DNA from: Solirubrobacterales bacterium
GTDB taxonomy: Bacteria; Actinomycetota; Thermoleophilia; Solirubrobacterales; Solirubrobacteraceae
Length of the DNA: 6,402 nt
Assembly (NCBI GenBank): GCA_003151895.1
Contig: PLYX01000042.1
Location: 1 to 6,402 of the forward strand
Direction of reading: 5' to 3'
Part shown: positions 1 through 5,569 of the stretch, in pieces
Layout: every line of letters starts with the position of its first letter
Position numbering within the stretch: position 1 is the stretch's first letter
The notes under the pieces: model-generated
The model's database searches: none
What the model saw: the letters and a program-made list of their open reading frames with translations, nothing else
What the model was told of the DNA's origin: nothing
Made by a program: the position numbers and the translations under genes

Positions 1-2
1 GC

Positions 3-452
3 AGCAAGGACGCCCCCGGGCGCAACGGTCGCCCTCCTCGGCGCTTCTCCGACATGGGCTTCTCGAAGATCGGCTATCAAGCCTTCAAGCTGCTCGGCCA
101 CCGGCGATTGCATGAGCTCGCGAGCATGTGGGAGGAGCGCTATCCGGGCGTCGACATCGTGCTGATCGAGCCCGAGCCCACCGACGCGCTGATGTTCGAG
201 ACCTCGATCATGAGCTTCTCCTCGCGCATCGAGATAGCCCGCCACGGTTTCCAGTCGGTGACCTACCACCTGCTCGACGAATACGAGCGCTACAGCGAGA
301 TCTGGGCGCGCCACGGCATCGAGATCTCAGAGCGGCGGGTGCGCCGGGTGGTCGACCACTTCGAGGCCGAGGAGGAGCAGGTGGGCGCATGGCGCAAAAT
401 CCTCGAAGGCACCACCGGGGCCTTGTTGCGCCAATCAGGGTCGGCCGGGTAG
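3..452 (+). CDS. Patatin-like phospholipase, C-terminal part (5' end outside window)
   Basis: The reading frame is open from base 3 to the TAG at 450-452, giving 149 visible residues; the ATG at 54 is internal, so this is a partial gene entering from the left. The visible stretch resembles the C-terminus of bacterial patatin-like phospholipases: an SDMGF segment, an Arg/His-rich helix, then YPGVDIVLIEPEPTDALMFE, followed by SIMSFSSR, ARHGF and a charged helical tail containing a second ARHGI. In that family the core hydrolyses acyl esters of lipids with a Ser-Asp dyad (GxSxG and DG/A). Neither motif is visible, as both would lie upstream, so activity cannot be judged here. There is no membrane segment or signal in this part. 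It converges on the minus-strand aminotransferase gene. Family assignment rests on remembered sequence pattern only; another alpha/beta hydrolase-like protein is possible. Confidence 0.6.
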   Translation, partial: SKDAPGRNGRPPRRFSDMGFSKIGYQAFKLLGHRRLHELASMWEERYPGVDIVLIEPEPTDALMFETSIMSFSSRIEIARHGFQSVTYHLLDEYERYSEIWARHGIEISERRVRRVVDHFEAEEEQVGAWRKILEGTTGALLRQSGSAG

Positions 453-496
453 AGGCGCCGCGCGCACGGTCTGACCCCACAACGAACAGCAATCCC

Positions 497-535
497 AAAA
501 AAAGACGACCGCCCGTCCGACGGGGGACGGCTGTC
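497..535 (-). terminator. Intrinsic terminator of the aminotransferase operon
   Basis: Read on the minus strand, CCGTCC (plus 525-530) pairs with GGACGG (plus 513-518) around a six-base loop. The stem can be extended outward to plus 507-535 with one mismatch and one bulge. It is followed by a run of seven T (plus A7 at 497-503). GC stem then U-tract is the form of a Rho-independent terminator. It lies about 55 bp beyond the stop of the minus-strand aminotransferase gene. The plus-strand reading has no T-run after the stem, so it should act on the minus strand only. The outer stem overlaps the stop codon of the duplicated gene end. Confidence 0.65.
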
Positions 536-634
536 AGACGAGGGCCCTGTCGAGCGCGCTGAGCTGGCGTGTGGAGGAGGCGTACCGCTTCAGACGAGGG
601 CTCTGTCGAGCGCGCTGAGCAGGCGCGTGGAGGC
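534..634 (-). repeat. Imperfect tandem duplication of the aminotransferase 3' end
   Basis: Bases 534-578 and 590-634 are the same sequence at a 56-bp offset, with 41 of 45 positions identical. Copy 2 (590-634) is the true 3' end of the aminotransferase gene, encoding ASTRLLSALDRALV and TGA. Copy 1, just downstream in the transcript, would read SSTRQLSALDRALV and TGA. Two of the four differences are synonymous (AGA/AGG and ACG/ACA) and two change the residue (Leu/Gln and Ala/Ser). Since 56 is not a multiple of three, copy 1 is out of frame with the gene and lies after its stop, so it is probably a non-coding remnant. Copy 1 abuts the terminator. Confidence 0.85.
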
Positions 635-1690
635 GGCCTCGTCGCGGATCGAGATCCGCACGTGACGCGGCTCGCCGAGCGCTTCGCCGGCTGCCACCAG
701 GACGCCGGCGCGGGCCAGGCGCGCGGACAGCTCGCCCCCGTCCACCGACGGGTGGGCGACCCACAGGAAGTTGGCTTGGCTGTCGGACACCTCGAAGTGA
801 CGCTGCCTCAGGGCGGTCGTCAGTCGGACGCGCTCGTGTGCGACGCGCTGCACGCGCTTGGCGAGCAGATCGGTGCAGCTGCGCAGCGCCTCGAGCGCTC
901 CCGCCTGGGAGATCTCGCTCACGCCGAGATCGGGTTCGAGCTCGGCGAGCAGCTCCTCTGAGCCCGGCCCGCCGAGCGCATAGCCGCAGCGCAGGCCCGC
1001 CAGCCCCCACGCCTTTGAGAAGCTGCGGAACACGAGCAGGCGCGGGTTGTTCTCGAGCAGCGCGAGCGAGGCGTCGGTGGGCTGCGCGTCGGCGAACTCC
1101 ACAAGCGACTCGTCGAGCAGCACGCCGATTCCCTCCGGCAGGCCCGCGAGCAGACGTTCGAGCTCGCCGGTGGGAAGCAGCTCGCCGGTGGGATCGTTGG
1201 GGCTCGCGAGCGCCACCACGCGCGTGTCGCTGCCCACCGCCTCGAGCAGAGCGTCAACCCCGCCGGTGACGGGCACAGCGCGGCCGTGGGCACGGCGCGC
1301 CATGATCGGGAAGAGCGGGTAGGAGGGCCACGAGGTGAGCAGCTCCTGACCCGGCTCGATCAGCGCTCGCGTGGCGGCGCTGAGCAGCTCGGCGGCGCCG
1401 TTGCCGACGATCAGGCGCGCCGGCTCCACACCGTGGCGCTGGGCGAGGCGTATGCGCAGCTGGGACCCGCGCGTGTGCGGGTAGCGCTGCATCCCGCGGC
1501 GGGCGATGAACGTGATCGCGTTGACCACGTCGGGGTGGGGCAGCTCGGGCCAGGTGGTCTGGGAGAGGTCGAGCGTCACCACCCGCGTGAGCGCCTTTCG
1601 CTTGCGCTCGGCTGCCTGCTCGCGCAGTTCGCTGTTGACCTCCTCCTCGGTCAGGCCCTCGAACTGCTTGTAGTAGTCGAGCAAGCCCAT
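590..1690 (-). CDS. HisC-like PLP-dependent aminotransferase (class I/II fold)
   Basis: The 366-residue protein has the length and fold-type I landmarks of histidinol-phosphate aminotransferases. These are RYP at 69-71 (Tyr contacting the cofactor of the partner subunit), GNGAAELL at 96-103, SPNDPTGE at 163-170, DES at 193-195 (Asp facing the pyridine nitrogen), SFSKAWGLAGLR at 223-234 with Lys226 as the expected Schiff-base lysine and Arg234 as phosphate ligand, and Arg345 in HVRIS as carboxylate ligand. Family members swap an amino group between glutamate and substrates such as histidinol phosphate or aromatic amino acids. Two features are unusual: the usual NENPxGPSP segment is replaced by LSQTTWPELPHP (42-53), and the Tyr after the DEA/DES motif is Leu196. 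There is also a charged N-terminal extension of about 35 residues. The substrate is therefore uncertain. The ATG at 1690 follows AAGAGGA with a short gap, overlapping the TAA of the upstream membrane-protein gene 7 bp away, which suggests translational coupling. Confidence 0.85.
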   Translation of the reverse strand: MGLLDYYKQFEGLTEEEVNSELREQAAERKRKALTRVVTLDLSQTTWPELPHPDVVNAITFIARRGMQRYPHTRGSQLRIRLAQRHGVEPARLIVGNGAAELLSAATRALIEPGQELLTSWPSYPLFPIMARRAHGRAVPVTGGVDALLEAVGSDTRVVALASPNDPTGELLPTGELERLLAGLPEGIGVLLDESLVEFADAQPTDASLALLENNPRLLVFRSFSKAWGLAGLRCGYALGGPGSEELLAELEPDLGVSEISQAGALEALRSCTDLLAKRVQRVAHERVRLTTALRQRHFEVSDSQANFLWVAHPSVDGGELSARLARAGVLVAAGEALGEPRHVRISIRDEAASTRLLSALDRALV

Positions 1691-1697
1691 GGTCCTC

Positions 1698-2177
1698 TTA
1701 CGGCTTGTTCCCAGGCATCGAGCTGGAGCCGGGCCCGTGGATCACGAGGAACCAGAACGAGAACACGGCGGCGCACAAAGCGGCGGTGATCGCGAATATG
1801 CGGGGAAGGACGCCGGAGCGCTGATCGTGGCCCGCGGCGCGACGCACAAGGACCCACGCGTTGTCGAGTCGGCGCAGGACCATGAGTGCGCCGAACAGTA
1901 GAACGAACAGAGCCACGATCGCGATCAGGAACCCGAAGCTCACGCTTCCCGTGAGGTAGTTGGCCTGGGCGCTGATCCAGATGCAGGCGAGTGGGATCGG
2001 GCCCCAACAGAGCAGGCTGCCGAGGATCATCCCGGCGAGCAGGACGTTGGCCAGAGAGTTGTCCACCCGCTGTCGCGATCGACTCCCGCGCTGGGGCAGC
2101 GCACGGAAGCGGGTCGGCGCGGTGCCGGGTCGGCGGCCGACGAAGAGGCCGCCATTGTCGCTGGGGTCGGAGCGCAT
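1698..2177 (-). CDS. Small integral membrane protein, unknown function
   Basis: This 159-residue protein has a basic, non-hydrophobic N-terminus of about 40 residues (with GLFVGRRPGTAP at 10-21) and three predicted membrane segments at roughly 44-70, 79-101 and 124-147. The first contains a GPIP break and might be a re-entrant hairpin. Arg-rich stretches before segment 1 and between segments 2 and 3 (RRLDNAW...VRRAAGHDQR) suggest the N-terminus inside and the short C-terminus outside. I recognise no catalytic motif or named family, although the style recalls uncharacterised proteins of Solirubrobacterales. The ATG at 2177 is used; a stop lies eight codons upstream in frame. A CTG follows that stop directly, so a seven-residue longer form is conceivable. 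No good Shine-Dalgarno precedes the ATG. It ends 7 bp before the aminotransferase start, so the two are likely one operon, and fadD lies 111 bp upstream on the same strand. Confidence 0.75.
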   Translation of the reverse strand: MRSDPSDNGGLFVGRRPGTAPTRFRALPQRGSRSRQRVDNSLANVLLAGMILGSLLCWGPIPLACIWISAQANYLTGSVSFGFLIAIVALFVLLFGALMVLRRLDNAWVLVRRAAGHDQRSGVLPRIFAITAALCAAVFSFWFLVIHGPGSSSMPGNKP

Positions 2178-2288
2178 CTTCTCGATGTATGTTCGCAGCT
2201 AGCGCCCGGCGTGCCCGAGGGTGGGTTTGGACTCTCCCCATAGGACTGCCCCTCCGCTGGACAGGGGGATGCGCGACACGGGTGCCGA

Positions 2289-4121
2289 CTAGCCTTCGTA
2301 CAGCGCGTCGAGGACGTCGGCGTACTTCTCCGCCACCACATTGCGCTTGACCTTCAGGGTGGGCGTGAGCTCGCCCGTCTCCTGGGAAAGATCGTGGGGG
2401 AGGATCGCGAAGCGCTTGACCTGCTCCACCGGGGCGTAGCGGCGGTTGGCGCGCTCGACCTGCTCGGCGATCAGCGCTCGTATCGAGGACTCCTCGCACA
2501 GATTCGCGGTGTCCTCTGGAAGGTTGTGATCGCGGGCATAGCCCGCGATCTCCTCCTCGTCGAGGGTCACCAGCACCACCGGGTAGGGGCGCTGGTCGCC
2601 GTGCATCACGGCTTGTGAGATCCAGCGGCACTGCTTGAGGTCGTTCTCGAGGTTCGCGGGCGTGATGTTCTTGCCGCCGGCGGTGATGATGATGTCCTTC
2701 TTGCGACCGGTGATCGACAGGAAGCCGTCCTCGTCGATCGAGCCGAGGTCGCCCGTGTGAAGCCAGCCGGCCTCGATCGAGCCGAAGGAGGCGTCGGCGT
2801 TGTTGTGGTAGCCCTGGAAGATGTTGGGCCCCTTGATGAGCACCTCGCCGTCCCGCGCGATCTTCAGCTCAACGCCCGGCAGCGGCTTGCCGACCGTGCC
2901 GAACTTGTGCTCCTCGATCGTGCACACGGTGGCGGCGGTGGCGGTCTCGGTCATGCCGTAGCCCTCCAGCACGGGCACGCCGGCGGCCCAGAAGAACTCG
3001 AGGATCTCCCGGGCGATCGGCGCGGCGCCGCTGGTGGCGTGGCGCACATTCCCGCCGAAGATCGCCCGCACGTTCTTGAACAGCTTCTCGTCGGCCTCTT
3101 CGAATGGGACGCGCAGCTCCTGGGGGACCTCTTCGCCTTTGGCTTCCAGCTCGCGCACCTTCATCCCGAGCTTGATCGCCTGACGGGCCCTCTCCTGGTC
3201 CTCCGGCGGCTGGGCTTGCAGAGCGGCGTTGGCGAGCGTATAGATCTTCTCGAACACCCTCGGCACCGAGGGCAGGTAGGTCGGTTTGACCTCGATCAGC
3301 TCGCCCACGATCTGCTTGGTGTCGCCGCCGAAGTAGGCGAGTGTGCTGCCGAGGTCGAACGCCGCGAGCTGCACCAGCAGCGCGAACGCATGGGCGAGCG
3401 GGAGGTATAGGTAGACGATCTCGTCTTCGTCGATCTGCCCGATCTCGCGGATCATGTCCATGATCGTGCGGTAGTTGCCGTGGGTGAGCACGCACCCCTT
3501 CGGCGGCCCGGTGGTGCCGGAGGTGTAGATGAACGTGAACGTATCCTCCGGGCGCACCGCTTCGCGTCGCGCCTGAAGCTCGGCCGCGTCGCGAGTGCGT
3601 CCGCGCTCGCGCACCTGCTCAAGGGTGATGGCGGGCACGGCCGGGTCGGTGACGGCGGTCACGGTCGGGTCGCAGTCCGGTGGGTCGATCACAATAACGG
3701 TGCGCAGGTGGGGGACTTGCTTGCGGATCTCCGCGAGCTTCGCGAGCTGGGCGTCGTCCTCACAGACGATCGTGGAGGCGCCCGAGTCGGAGATCACCCA
3801 CAGGCACTCCTCGGGCGAGTTGGTTTGGTAGATCGGCACCACCACCGCGCCTGCCGAGGTGATCGCCATATCCGCGTACGACCACTCGGGGCGGGTGTTG
3901 GCGAGGATGCACACGCGCTCGCCCGGTTCGATCCCGAGGTCGATCAGGCCGAGGCCGATCTCCTCGACGATGTCGGCCATCTGCTTGTAGGTCACGTCCA
4001 GCCAGGCGCCGTCCTGCTTGTAGCGCACGGCGACGTGCTCGGGGCGCTCCGCGGCCGAGCGTGAGATCAGATCGGCGATCGTGTGCGACCCGGCGGTCGA
4101 CTCTGCGGCGCTGGCCTCCAT
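2289..4121 (-). CDS. fadD: Long-chain fatty acid--CoA ligase (acyl-CoA synthetase, ANL superfamily)
   Basis: The enzyme activates a fatty acid with ATP to an acyl-adenylate, then transfers the acyl group to CoA, feeding beta-oxidation or lipid synthesis at the cytoplasmic side of the membrane. All core ANL motifs are present in order in 610 residues: the phosphate-binding loop YTSGTTGPPKG at 199-209, LPLAHAF at 240-246, SGAAPI at 364-369, the adenine-binding GYGMTE at 387-392, the ribose-binding Asp458 in GWLHTGDLG, the hinge GRKKD at 472-476, GGKNITP at 482-488, and the C-terminal catalytic Lys590 in TPTLKVKR. A long insertion (about 290-345) after PRVFEKIY and the overall length match the long-chain FadD15/bacterial ACSL type rather than short or medium-chain enzymes. 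There is no signal peptide. The ATG at 4121 is preceded by a GA-rich Shine-Dalgarno. Exact chain-length preference cannot be read from the sequence. Confidence 0.95.
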   Translation of the reverse strand: MEASAAESTAGSHTIADLISRSAAERPEHVAVRYKQDGAWLDVTYKQMADIVEEIGLGLIDLGIEPGERVCILANTRPEWSYADMAITSAGAVVVPIYQTNSPEECLWVISDSGASTIVCEDDAQLAKLAEIRKQVPHLRTVIVIDPPDCDPTVTAVTDPAVPAITLEQVRERGRTRDAAELQARREAVRPEDTFTFIYTSGTTGPPKGCVLTHGNYRTIMDMIREIGQIDEDEIVYLYLPLAHAFALLVQLAAFDLGSTLAYFGGDTKQIVGELIEVKPTYLPSVPRVFEKIYTLANAALQAQPPEDQERARQAIKLGMKVRELEAKGEEVPQELRVPFEEADEKLFKNVRAIFGGNVRHATSGAAPIAREILEFFWAAGVPVLEGYGMTETATAATVCTIEEHKFGTVGKPLPGVELKIARDGEVLIKGPNIFQGYHNNADASFGSIEAGWLHTGDLGSIDEDGFLSITGRKKDIIITAGGKNITPANLENDLKQCRWISQAVMHGDQRPYPVVLVTLDEEEIAGYARDHNLPEDTANLCEESSIRALIAEQVERANRRYAPVEQVKRFAILPHDLSQETGELTPTLKVKRNVVAEKYADVLDALYEG

Positions 4122-4130
4122 GAAAGCGAC

Positions 4131-4140
4131 TCTCCTCCTC
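4131..4140 (-). promoter_or_regulatory. Shine-Dalgarno of fadD
   Basis: The minus strand reads GAGGAGGAGA, ending nine bases before the ATG at 4121. Several registers can pair with the anti-Shine-Dalgarno sequence. It supports the chosen start. A possible -10 (TAAGAT) lies further upstream at plus 4165-4170, but I see no convincing -35 for it. Confidence 0.65.
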
Positions 4141-4271
4141 GATGACCCCGATGGACCCTATGGATCTTAGGGCGTTTGTGTGCGGAGAGTCCGGAGAGCG
4201 AGCCGTCAGGATGCTTCGCGCGCTGCGTTGCGCCGCGTTCGAGTGGCTCGCTTGAAGGTCGCCGGCCTGAA

Positions 4272-4324
4272 CCGCCGAGCGACCGGCTTGGACTGCCGAG
4301 CTACCGGCTTGGCCCGCCGGGTTA
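4272..4324 (-). repeat. Two and a half copies of an imperfect 21-bp tandem repeat
   Basis: Copies lie at 4272-4292 and 4293-4313 (17 of 21 identical), and a half copy starts at 4314. Each full unit holds a short inverted repeat, GCCG then six bases then CGGC, so the transcript could form small consecutive hairpins. The array lies directly downstream of the stop codon of the 60-residue protein and upstream of fadD in transcript order. The remaining spacer (4122-4271) contains only the fadD Shine-Dalgarno and a short direct repeat, CGGAGAG twice at about 4181-4196. No T-run follows, so it is not a classical terminator. Confidence 0.55.
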
Positions 4325-4504
4325 CGTACTGGCGGAAGCCGCGCGCTGTTTCTGTTTTCCCTGGCGGACACTGGCCATGAACAGGCTCTTGTCGATGCGG
4401 CCCTTGAAGATGGGAACGCCGTTTTCAAGACACTTCGAGAGCACTTCTCTGCGTCCCAGGCCGGCTTCGCGGGCGAGCTCGGTGGGCGTCAGGTGGTTGG
4501 CCAT
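4322..4504 (-). CDS. Small helix-turn-helix-like protein, putative DNA-binding
   Basis: This 60-residue protein starts MANHLTPTELAREAGLGRRE. The N-terminal 30 residues read as two helices separated by a tight turn (TPTELAREAG, then RREVLSKCLENG), followed by VPIFKGRIDKSLF, which looks like a short strand-turn or wing. The pattern fits a compact helix-turn-helix of the MerR/excisionase kind, or the small N-terminal domain found in IF-2; I cannot separate these. The tail (49-60) is basic and disordered-looking. It has one cysteine (Cys25), no membrane segment and no known catalytic motif. The start is secure: an AGGAGG lies eight bases before the ATG, and a 17-bp-spaced promoter lies above it. 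It ends 200 bp upstream of fadD on the same strand, so a role in regulating fadD is possible but unproven. Confidence 0.75.
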   Translation of the reverse strand: MANHLTPTELAREAGLGRREVLSKCLENGVPIFKGRIDKSLFMASVRQGKQKQRAASAST

Positions 4505-4512
4505 CGGGAGAT

Positions 4513-4518
4513 CCTCCT
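4513..4518 (-). promoter_or_regulatory. Shine-Dalgarno of the small HTH-like gene
   Basis: The minus strand shows a perfect AGGAGG eight bases before the ATG at 4504. This decides the start of the 60-residue reading frame and is the main reason to accept so short a gene. Confidence 0.8.
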
Positions 4519-4541
4519 ATCGATGTGGTCGCCTACGCCTA

Positions 4542-4570
4542 CGTATACCGTCGGCTCCGGATGCAATCAA
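4542..4570 (-). promoter_or_regulatory. Sigma-70-type promoter of the small HTH-like gene
   Basis: On the minus strand TTGATT (plus 4565-4570) and TATACG (plus 4542-4547) are separated by exactly 17 bases. Each matches four of six positions of the housekeeping -35 and -10 consensus. Predicted transcription start is near 4535, giving a leader of about 30 bases that carries the AGGAGG. The -10 sits in overlapping palindromes TACGTA and GTATAC, and a GCCTAC direct repeat (4531-4542) follows; these could be operator sequences. Confidence 0.6.
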
Positions 4571-4606
4571 CGGGGGATTCCCGCAACATGCGCAGATAAG
4601 TCTCGG

Positions 4607-5371
4607 CTATACAGGGTTGGGCACGTCGATGAACACGTGCTCCACGTCGAAGCGCTCGCTCAGGTGCTCGCCGAGACGCTTCACGCCGAACGTCTCGGTG
4701 GCGTAGTGGCCGGCCGCGACGAAGTGGATGTGAGCCTCGCGCGCCTCGGTCATCACCCGCTCGGCGGGCTCACCCGTGAGAAACGCGTCGGCGCCGGCCG
4801 CCACGGCGTCCGCCAGGTAGTCGGCGCCGGCGCCCGACACGATCGCCACGCCGTGGACCCGCTCCGGGCCCGAGTCGAACACGAGCGGGGTGCGGTTGGT
4901 GAGCTCGGCGACGCGCGCGAACAGGGCGCCCGCGTCCAGGCCGTCGCCGGGGAAGCGTGCGATGAACCCGATCGGCTCGCCCTCGTGGAGGGCGAACGGT
5001 TGCAGTCTGTCGGCCGCGAGCGCGTGGGCGATGAGCGCGTTGTTGCCCACCTCGGGGTGGGCGTCGAGCGGGAGGTGGTAGGCGGCGAGGCTCATGTCGG
5101 CGTCGAACAGCAGCTTCAAACGGCGCTTCATGGGGGCGTCGATCGCGGCGGGCCCCGAGCCCCAGAAGATGCCGTGGTGGACGATCAGCAGGTCGGCCCG
5201 CTCGGTCGCGGCCCGTTCGAACAGCTCGGCGCTCGCGGAGACGCCTGTGGCGATCTTCGCCACCTCCGCCCGCCCAGGCACATGCAGGCCGTTGGGGCAG
5301 TAGTCGCGGAACCGCCCCGGCTTGAGCAGGCGGTCGAGCTCGGCGATGGCGTCTCCCAGCCGGCAGGGCAT
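4607..5371 (-). CDS. Nif3-like dinuclear metal centre protein (YbgI/NIF3 family)
   Basis: This 254-residue protein spans the full Nif3/YbgI fold without the PII-like insertion that lengthens some members. The signature motifs are present: PNGLHV at 26-31, HHGIFW at 65-70, YHLPLDAHPEVGNN at 98-111, DAFLTGE at 195-201 and AAGHYATETFG at 219-229. The expected metal ligands are all visible: His65, His66, Asp103, His222 and Glu226. Family members form toroidal hexamers with a two-metal site; they have been linked to GTP cyclohydrolase I-type or hydrolase activity, but the physiological role is unsettled. The ATG at 5371 is the first start after an in-frame TAA nine bases short of three turns upstream, and AAGG lies eight bases before it. 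The gene is divergent from the tRNA-Pro gene. Downstream it is separated by 102 bp, containing a promoter, from the HTH-like gene, so it is probably transcribed alone or reads into that gene. Confidence 0.93.
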   Translation of the reverse strand: MPCRLGDAIAELDRLLKPGRFRDYCPNGLHVPGRAEVAKIATGVSASAELFERAATERADLLIVHHGIFWGSGPAAIDAPMKRRLKLLFDADMSLAAYHLPLDAHPEVGNNALIAHALAADRLQPFALHEGEPIGFIARFPGDGLDAGALFARVAELTNRTPLVFDSGPERVHGVAIVSGAGADYLADAVAAGADAFLTGEPAERVMTEAREAHIHFVAAGHYATETFGVKRLGEHLSERFDVEHVFIDVPNPV

Positions 5372-5457
5372 TGCGCGACCTTACCGGCACCGGCGCGGGC
5401 GTGCTGCGGCGTGTCGCCAAGCGCGGGCGCGCCGGTGTGGAATACTTCAGTCTGCGT

Positions 5458-5531
5458 CGGGGCGTGGCGCAGCCTGGTAGCGCGCACCGTTCGGGTCGGT
5501 GAGGTCCCGAGTTCGAATCTCGGCGCCCCGA
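5458..5531 (+). tRNA. tRNA-Pro, anticodon CGG
   Basis: A full cloverleaf can be drawn. The seven-base-pair acceptor stem is CGGGGCG with CGCCCCG. The D-stem GCGC/GCGC encloses AGCCTGGTA. The anticodon stem CACCG/CGGTG encloses loop TTCGGGT with anticodon CGG at 5492-5494. The variable loop is AGGTC, and the T-stem CCGAG/CTCGG encloses TTCGAAT. The discriminator base is A5531. All stems are perfectly paired. The CCA end is not encoded and must be added after transcription. It reads CCG, a common codon in GC-rich genomes. The 3' half is a standard target for tyrosine recombinases, and an integrase gene lies immediately downstream. Confidence 0.97.
5507..5531 (+). mobile_element. Probable attachment site (attL/attB core) in the tRNA-Pro 3' end
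   Basis: The T-arm and acceptor 3' strand of the tRNA are the usual crossover region for integrases of elements that insert in tRNA genes. The convergent integrase ending 39 bp beyond the tRNA is the typical arrangement at such an end. The element would extend rightward from here past the window edge. No second copy of this stretch occurs inside the window, so the core limits are inferred, not seen. Confidence 0.5.
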
Positions 5532-5533
5532 TA

Positions 5534-5567
5534 GACGAAAAGCCCTGCTAACACAGGGCTTTTCGTC
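5534..5567. terminator. Bidirectional intrinsic terminator between tRNA-Pro and integrase
   Basis: GACGAAAAGCCCTG at 5534-5547 and its exact reverse complement at 5554-5567 form a perfect 14-bp stem with a six-base loop. The GC-rich inner stem is flanked by AAAA on one side and TTTT on the other, so it can terminate both the tRNA transcript (plus) and the integrase transcript (minus). It starts two bases after the tRNA 3' end and lies two bases beyond the integrase TGA. Confidence 0.88.
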
Positions 5568-5569
5568 GT

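Noticed and set aside
534..1010. A minus-strand frame that ends in SALDRALV, suggesting a second protein or a programmed frameshift product of the aminotransferase
   Set aside because: Only the last 16 or so residues match the aminotransferase, owing to the 56-bp duplication. The rest is an Arg/Ala-rich shadow of the real gene, and no slippery site was seen near the true stop.
2197..2288. Possible terminator between fadD and the membrane-protein gene (a CCCC/TCC...GGA/GGGG stem on the minus strand)
   Set aside because: The stem is short and bulged and no U-run follows; read-through from fadD into the next genes remains possible.
1651..2631. A 326-residue minus-strand frame overlapping the ends of fadD, the membrane protein and the aminotransferase
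   Set aside because: It is Arg/Pro-rich, low-complexity, and overlaps three better supported genes in other frames.
2757..3410. A 217-residue plus-strand frame inside fadD
   Set aside because: It is the antisense shadow of a fadD region with conserved ANL motifs; no start signal or domain is visible.
4122..4321. The spacer repeats as a CRISPR array or small RNA gene
   Set aside because: Units are 21 bp without spacers, only two and a half copies exist, and no promoter or terminator pair frames an RNA gene.
5441..5446. AATACT upstream of tRNA-Pro as a -10 element
   Set aside because: The position suits a tRNA promoter, but no TTGACA-like -35 is visible 16-18 bases upstream, so it is not listed as a feature.
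4493..5551. A 352-residue plus-strand reading frame spanning the complement of the Nif3 gene and the tRNA
   Set aside because: It is antisense to a gene with intact family motifs and metal ligands, runs through a tRNA, and shows no recognisable domain; it is a high-GC shadow frame.
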